Shown piece after piece: positions 5,459 through 8,742 of a DNA stretch of 8,742 bases; the stretch's first letter is position 1, and every line of letters begins with the position of its first letter. The stretch comes from an uncultured Eubacteriales bacterium. Lineage in GTDB: Bacteria > Bacillota > Clostridia > Christensenellales > QALW01. The position numbers were made by a program, and so were the translations under genes. The notes beneath the pieces are model-generated. The model was not told where the DNA came from and searched no databases. It was given only the letters and a program-made list of their open reading frames with translations. The DNA lies in contig URYI01000078.1 in the NCBI GenBank assembly GCA_900552055.1, positions 1 to 8,742 of the forward strand. Reading direction: 5' to 3'.

Positions 5459-6107
5459 ACAAGGCTATAAACGATATGCACCGGGTGCGCATGGAGTGAG
5501 AGCAATGCAGCAGCGTAAATTTTATATCTTCTGACCGTTTTTCTTGCGAACTTAGGGTAGTTGTGTTTATGAACATATGATAGTGATAGCGCTTTTTGTC
5601 TCCCCAGTCCATATTGGGGAACAGGCTGTTATATTGAGAACGCCTGGCGTCAATTTTTCGTATGGCCTTTTCCAATTCCCGCGGCGAAAGCTTTTCATCT
5701 ATCTCTGCACAATTCTGGCACCGTTTGATTTTATGCTCCATATCGGCAAATACGAATATTTTTAAGGGATTATATTCCGAAAGGATCACATCCGCCGCTC
5801 TTCCTACTATTACGCAGTTTGAAGAGGCGGCGAGTTCTTTTAAAAGCTTCTGCTTTTCAAGAAGTATGCTTACCTGCTGTTTTGCCGCATATGGGCTGGC
5901 CAGAGTTCTCCCAAAGTGCAGGGGTATATTGAATTTCGGCCTGTCCTCCAGAGTTTGTGCGATGTAATCCGCATCCATGTGGGTGCGTTTGGCAAGCTCG
6001 GTTTCAATTTCCCTGTCGTAGTATGTGTAATCCAGGATGTCCGCCAGCCGCTTGCCCAGTTCGCGGCCACCGCTGCCAAATTCCCGGCTTATAGTAATGA
6101 TATTCAT
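5340..6107 (-). CDS. Cytidylate-kinase-like family protein, C-terminus possibly frameshifted
   Basis: A P-loop nucleoside-phosphate kinase relative (Cytidylate_kin2 type), presumably cytoplasmic; the natural substrate of this family is not established. Residues 1-19 hold the start and P-loop (ISREFGSGGRELGK, loop at 11-19). YYDREI (29-34), VIVGRAADVIL (99-109), FVFADMEHKIKRC (118-130), KIDARRSQY (151-159) and WGDKKRYHYHMFINTT (168-183) follow in the expected family order. The start is well marked by AGGAGG seven bases before the ATG. Family members usually end about 15-20 residues after the INTT motif, near residue 200; this ORF runs to 255, and its tail is basic and unlike a normal protein end (see the segment at 5321-5458). 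It follows a MATE-transporter remnant by 21 bases, a pairing I recall from other Clostridia. Family assignment is confident; integrity of the C-terminus is not. Confidence 0.8.
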   Translation of the reverse strand: MNIITISREFGSGGRELGKRLADILDYTYYDREIETELAKRTHMDADYIAQTLEDRPKFNIPLHFGRTLASPYAAKQQVSILLEKQKLLKELAASSNCVIVGRAADVILSEYNPLKIFVFADMEHKIKRCQNCAEIDEKLSPRELEKAIRKIDARRSQYNSLFPNMDWGDKKRYHYHMFINTTTLSSQEKRSEDIKFTLLHCSHSMRTRCISFIALYDASFMPSDPKPSNWENYSFSRQPKKVYRRHTNGGLRRK

Positions 6108-6128
6108 GCCGCTTCCTCCTTTATATTT

Positions 6129-6389
6129 TTATATATTGCCATCCGGCTTATTCCATTCATGCCGCAGCTTTGCGAGGATTATCAGGGATAAAATCGCGGC
6201 CAGCACCGCAGTTCCGGCGAAATTCAGCCATATTCCCGTAAGGCCGAGGGGCCATAGCACGCCTATAAGCAGGGCGGGGAAGACCAGCGCCGTCGCAACT
6301 GAAATAATGGAAGCGGGCAGCGGTTTTTCAATAGCCAGCATAAAACTCTGCGTTGCAAAGGAAAGGCGGCGGGTTTTTATCTGTGACAT
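6129..6389 (-). pseudogene. C-terminal remnant of a MATE-family efflux transporter
   Basis: The 86-codon frame resembles only the last two membrane helices of a MATE transporter. It has a QSFMLAIEKPLPASIIS stretch (the usual region where a helix meets a conserved loop), a hydrophobic helix ending LLIGVLWPLGLTGIWL (the GL.GIWL motif typical of MATE C-termini), and a final helix AVLAAILSLIILAKL followed by a basic cytoplasmic end. Intact MATE proteins have about 450 residues and twelve helices, so roughly 80% of the gene is missing. An in-frame TAA directly precedes the ATG, and no ribosome binding site is evident. The 5' part is not found between this frame and the tkt terminator, so a deletion joined the two. 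The kinase gene starts 21 bases downstream. A genuine two-helix membrane protein is a less likely alternative. Confidence 0.7.
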
Positions 6390-6450
6390 TTATACCGGCA
6401 CAAGATGCAGCCGATCCGGATTTTATTGTGCTCATTCTGTTTTGTATTAT

Positions 6451-6492
6451 AAAAATAAAAAAGCAGGCCGTAAGCATTTGCAAACAGCCTGC
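6451..6492 (-). terminator. Intrinsic terminator of tkt
   Basis: Read on the minus strand, GCAGGCTGT pairs with ACGGCCTGC (nine pairs including one G-U, 12-base loop), followed directly by TTTTTTATTTTT. This is a classic rho-independent terminator about 55 bases after the tkt stop. A second perfect 8-bp inverted repeat, TTAAAGCC (6508-6515) with GGCTTTAA (6530-6537), lies between the stop and the terminator. There is no T-run on the + strand side, so it acts in one direction. Confidence 0.85.
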
Positions 6493-6548
6493 CTAATGAA
6501 TTTCCAGTTAAAGCCTTTATTTCTTATTTGGCTTTAATTCTTCGAGCT

Positions 6549-8534
6549 TTATTTGCCCAGCACCTTTTTAGCCTTGGCTACGACATTGTCTACCGTTATG
6601 CCAAATTCCTTAAAGAGTACTGATGCCGGAGCGGAGGCGCCGAAATGGTCTATGGAGATTATTTCTCCGTCCAGGCCGACATATTTGCCCCAGCCAAAGC
6701 TGGAAGCGGCCTCAATGGCTACGCGGGCGCGGACATTTTTAGGCAGTACGCTTTCCTTATATTCCTCGCTCTGCTCTTCAAAAAGCTCCCAGGAGGGCAT
6801 GGATACAACGCGGGCGGAAATCCCTTCTTCAGCCAGAATGTCGGCCGCCTTGTATATCTGTTCAACTTCTGAGCCTGAGGCCATAAGGATTACGTCGGGA
6901 GTCGCCTTTGAACCGTCCTTGAGGATATAAGCTCCCTTAAGGGCTTCCTTGCCGCTGCCGGGATACTGAGGCAGGTTCTGGCGGGTAAGTATCAGCGCTG
7001 TGGGGGACTTGCGGGTAACAGCCGCCAAGTACGCCGCGGCGGTCTCGCGGTTGTCCGCAGGGCGGAATACCGTCATGTTAGGTATGGAACGGAGGGAAGC
7101 TAAATGTTCGATAGGCTCATGGGTAGGTCCGTCCTCGCCCACGCCTATGGAGTCGTGAGTCAAGATATATATGATGGGCAGCTTCATGAGCGCGCTCATA
7201 CGCATCGCATTCTTCATATAGTCAGAGAAGACAAAGAAGGTTGCGCAGTAGGGAGTGAGTCCGCCGTGCAGGTAAATGCCGTTGCATATAGCGGCCATGG
7301 CGTGCTCGCGGATGCCAAAATGGAAATTGGAGCCCAGCGGATTTTCAGGGGAGTAGTAGTCCCGTCCCTTCATATCGCTCTTATTGCTGGGCGCAAGGTC
7401 AGCGCTTCCGCCAAAGAGGTTGGGCTGAAGCTTGGCTATGCGGTTAAGCACTTCGCCTGAGCTTGCACGGGTAGCCGTGGGCTTATCCTCAAAAGTCCAG
7501 TAATTTTCATCGTTGAGCAGGTCGACAGGGAATTCGCGGCTGAACCACTGCTTATATTCAGCGTATAACTCAGGATAGGCCTGAGCATATTTTTCCATAA
7601 GAGCGTTCCATTCGGCCTCGGCTTTGGCGCCGTTATCGGCCAGCGCGCTCATATATTCGCGCACGTCAGACGGAACGGTAAAGGGCTCTTCGGTCCAGCC
7701 CAGGGTTTTCTTGGCCTCGGCCAGATTTTCTTCGCCCAGGGGTTCGCCGTGAGCTGAAGCTTTGCCCTGCTTGGCGGGGCAGCCGTAACCAATTTCAGTG
7801 CGGCAGATGATCAAGGAAGGCTTATCGGTAACTTTTTTAGCCTCTTTAATAGCGGCATCAATAGCGTCTACGTCTTTGCCGTCTTCAACATTTATAACGT
7901 GCCAGCCGCAGGCTTCATGCCGTTTGCCTACATCTTCGGAGAAGGTGACGTTTATATCTCCCTCTATGGTGATATTATTCTTGTCATAGAGCATTATAAG
8001 CTTGCCCAGTTTAAGGGTTCCTGCGAGGGAAGCGGCTTCCTGTTCAATGCCCTCCTGGAGGCAGCCGTCCCCGACCAGAACGTAGGTGTAGTGGTCTACA
8101 ACGGGGTACCCGTCCCTGTTGAATTTAGCGGCCAAATGGCTTTCTGCTATGGCCATGCCGACGGCATTAGCTACGCCCTGGCCCAGAGGACCGGTTGTGG
8201 TTTCAACGCCGGGAGTATGGCCGTATTCGGGATGGCCGGGAGTGCGGCTTCCCCACTGCCTGAAGGATTTAATATCCTCCATTGTTACATCATAGCCGCA
8301 TATATGCAGGGTGGAATAAAGCAGCATGGAGCCGTGCCCTGCACTGAGTATAAAGCGGTCTCGGTTGGGGAAATCCGGGTTCTTGGGATTGTGCTTCATA
8401 GCCCGCGCGAAAGCGGTATAGGCTATGGGAGCGGCACCCATGGGCAGTCCGGGATGTCCGCTGTTGGCTTTCTGGACGCCTTCAGCCGAAATAATTCGGA
8501 TGGCGTTAATTGTTTTTTGCTCTATGGGTTTCAT
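6549..8534 (-). CDS. tkt: Transketolase
   Basis: Transketolase is a thiamine-diphosphate enzyme of the non-oxidative pentose phosphate pathway that moves two-carbon units between sugar phosphates. The 661 residues are full length. Conserved features are SGHPGLPMG (His27), SAGHGSM (His67), GPLGQG at 115-120, the ThDP/metal motif GDG at 155-157 with YDKNN ending at 187, FGIREHAM with Glu410 (the glutamate that activates ThDP), [16 protein letters not shown] with His460 and His472, and a C-terminal domain with ILMASGSEV. The ATG at 8534 has GGAGG 11 bases upstream. The gene is monocistronic between its own promoter and a strong terminator, and faces away from the right edge of the window. It has no evident functional tie to the biotin operon. 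Nothing in the sequence suggests damage. Confidence 0.98.
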   Translation of the reverse strand: MKPIEQKTINAIRIISAEGVQKANSGHPGLPMGAAPIAYTAFARAMKHNPKNPDFPNRDRFILSAGHGSMLLYSTLHICGYDVTMEDIKSFRQWGSRTPGHPEYGHTPGVETTTGPLGQGVANAVGMAIAESHLAAKFNRDGYPVVDHYTYVLVGDGCLQEGIEQEAASLAGTLKLGKLIMLYDKNNITIEGDINVTFSEDVGKRHEACGWHVINVEDGKDVDAIDAAIKEAKKVTDKPSLIICRTEIGYGCPAKQGKASAHGEPLGEENLAEAKKTLGWTEEPFTVPSDVREYMSALADNGAKAEAEWNALMEKYAQAYPELYAEYKQWFSREFPVDLLNDENYWTFEDKPTATRASSGEVLNRIAKLQPNLFGGSADLAPSNKSDMKGRDYYSPENPLGSNFHFGIREHAMAAICNGIYLHGGLTPYCATFFVFSDYMKNAMRMSALMKLPIIYILTHDSIGVGEDGPTHEPIEHLASLRSIPNMTVFRPADNRETAAAYLAAVTRKSPTALILTRQNLPQYPGSGKEALKGAYILKDGSKATPDVILMASGSEVEQIYKAADILAEEGISARVVSMPSWELFEEQSEEYKESVLPKNVRARVAIEAASSFGWGKYVGLDGEIISIDHFGASAPASVLFKEFGITVDNVVAKAKKVLGK

Positions 8535-8580
8535 TTGCTATTGTTCCTCCTTGGATTTTTTTCGTAACGCAATTACTTGT

Positions 8581-8609
8581 ATTATACGCTAAAATTAAAG
8601 TAAAAGCAA
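8581..8609 (-). promoter_or_regulatory. Sigma-A type promoter of tkt
   Basis: On the minus strand TTGCTT (8609-8604) is followed after exactly 17 bases by TATAAT (8586-8581), with an A/T-rich spacer. The leader to the tkt ATG is about 40 bases and contains the GGAGG site. No operator-like dyad is evident over the promoter. Confidence 0.75.
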
Positions 8610-8667
8610 GACATTTTAAAAGGCTGGTTTTATTAATTATAGTTTTAAGGGGGAGGTGCTAAAAGCT

Positions 8668-8692
8668 GCCGCTTTGGAAGTTAAGAAGCGGC
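8668..8692. repeat. Hairpin GCCGCTT/AAGCGGC
   Basis: A perfect 7-bp inverted repeat (8668-8674 with 8686-8692) with an 11-base loop, in the gap upstream of tkt. On the minus strand it is followed by AGCTTTTAGC, a weak T-run, so it could be the terminator of a minus-strand gene entering from the right. This is not established, because the window ends 50 bases further on. Confidence 0.35.
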
Positions 8693-8719
8693 GCGGGCCT
8701 GAAAACGGGGGCGGCGTTT

Positions 8720-8736
8720 GCGGCCGGAACGGCCGC
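8720..8736. repeat. G+C-rich hairpin GCGGCCG-GAA-CGGCCGC at right edge
   Basis: A perfect 7-bp inverted repeat with a three-base loop. It is very G+C rich and ends six bases from the window edge. No T-run follows within the visible sequence on the + strand. The surrounding sequence (8695-8742) is rich in GGC/GCC runs and carries no recognisable coding features. Confidence 0.35.
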
Positions 8737-8742
8737 CGGGCC

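Noticed and set aside
6446..6451. A TATAAT on the minus strand just after the tkt terminator, as a promoter for the MATE remnant and kinase gene.
   Set aside because: It falls in the A/T-rich terminator tail and has no acceptable -35 box at 16-18 bases. It may act weakly but cannot be supported as a promoter.
7899..8567. Long + strand open frames opposite tkt (for example 7899-8567 and 7104-7460).
   Set aside because: They are antisense shadows of a clearly conserved full-length transketolase and lack family features or convincing ribosome binding sites.
8656..8742. A possible + strand gene starting at GTG 8656 behind AGGGGGAGG and open to the window edge.
   Set aside because: The G-rich stretch overlaps the GTG itself. 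The translated sequence is dominated by Gly and Arg from G+C-rich hairpins and resembles no protein family.

Overview
The window looks like an anaerobic Clostridia-type Firmicute of medium G+C. The evidence is strong GGAGG-type ribosome binding sites, sigma-A style TTGACG/TATAAT promoters, a BirA with an N-terminal DNA-binding domain, BioY as the biotin importer, a biotin synthase of the kind seen in obligate anaerobes, and a cytidylate-kinase-like gene next to MATE-transporter sequence. Isoleucine is often encoded by ATA, especially in bioB. No species can be named from this sequence alone.

Left half (1-4844, + strand): a tightly packed biotin operon, birA-bioY-bioB-bioD-bioA. It is preceded by a perfect 13-bp palindrome (8-36) and then by a strong promoter (-35 at 89-94, -10 at 112-117). 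The -35 box lies inside the right arm of a 34-bp dyad (63-96) that resembles the BirA operator, so BirA probably represses its own operon when biotin is plentiful. BioA, BioD and BioB run the last three steps (KAPA to DAPA to dethiobiotin to biotin), BioY imports biotin, and BirA attaches it to target proteins and senses it. No bioF, bioW, bioC or bioH is present here. The 3' end of bioD, its stop codon and the ribosome binding site of bioA are tandemly duplicated (about 75-bp unit). This leaves a 25-codon mini-ORF that overlaps the bioA start as ATGA.

Middle (4845-5339): about 495 bases with no gene I can support, between the converging bio operon and the minus-strand genes.

Right half (5321-8609, - strand): transketolase (tkt) has its own promoter (8581-8609) and an intrinsic terminator (6451-6492). 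Downstream of that terminator come the truncated C-terminal end of a MATE-family transporter and a cytidylate-kinase-like gene. The last roughly 30 codons of the kinase gene look out of frame; a more protein-like reading lies in a neighbouring frame and ends at 5321. The right edge (8610-8742) is non-coding and holds two small hairpins.

Most of the window is ordinary metabolism. The points most worth checking are the BioB auxiliary-cluster residue change (Ser106 in place of a cluster cysteine), the bioD/bioA junction duplication, the operator-promoter overlap at birA, and the decayed MATE/kinase pair.
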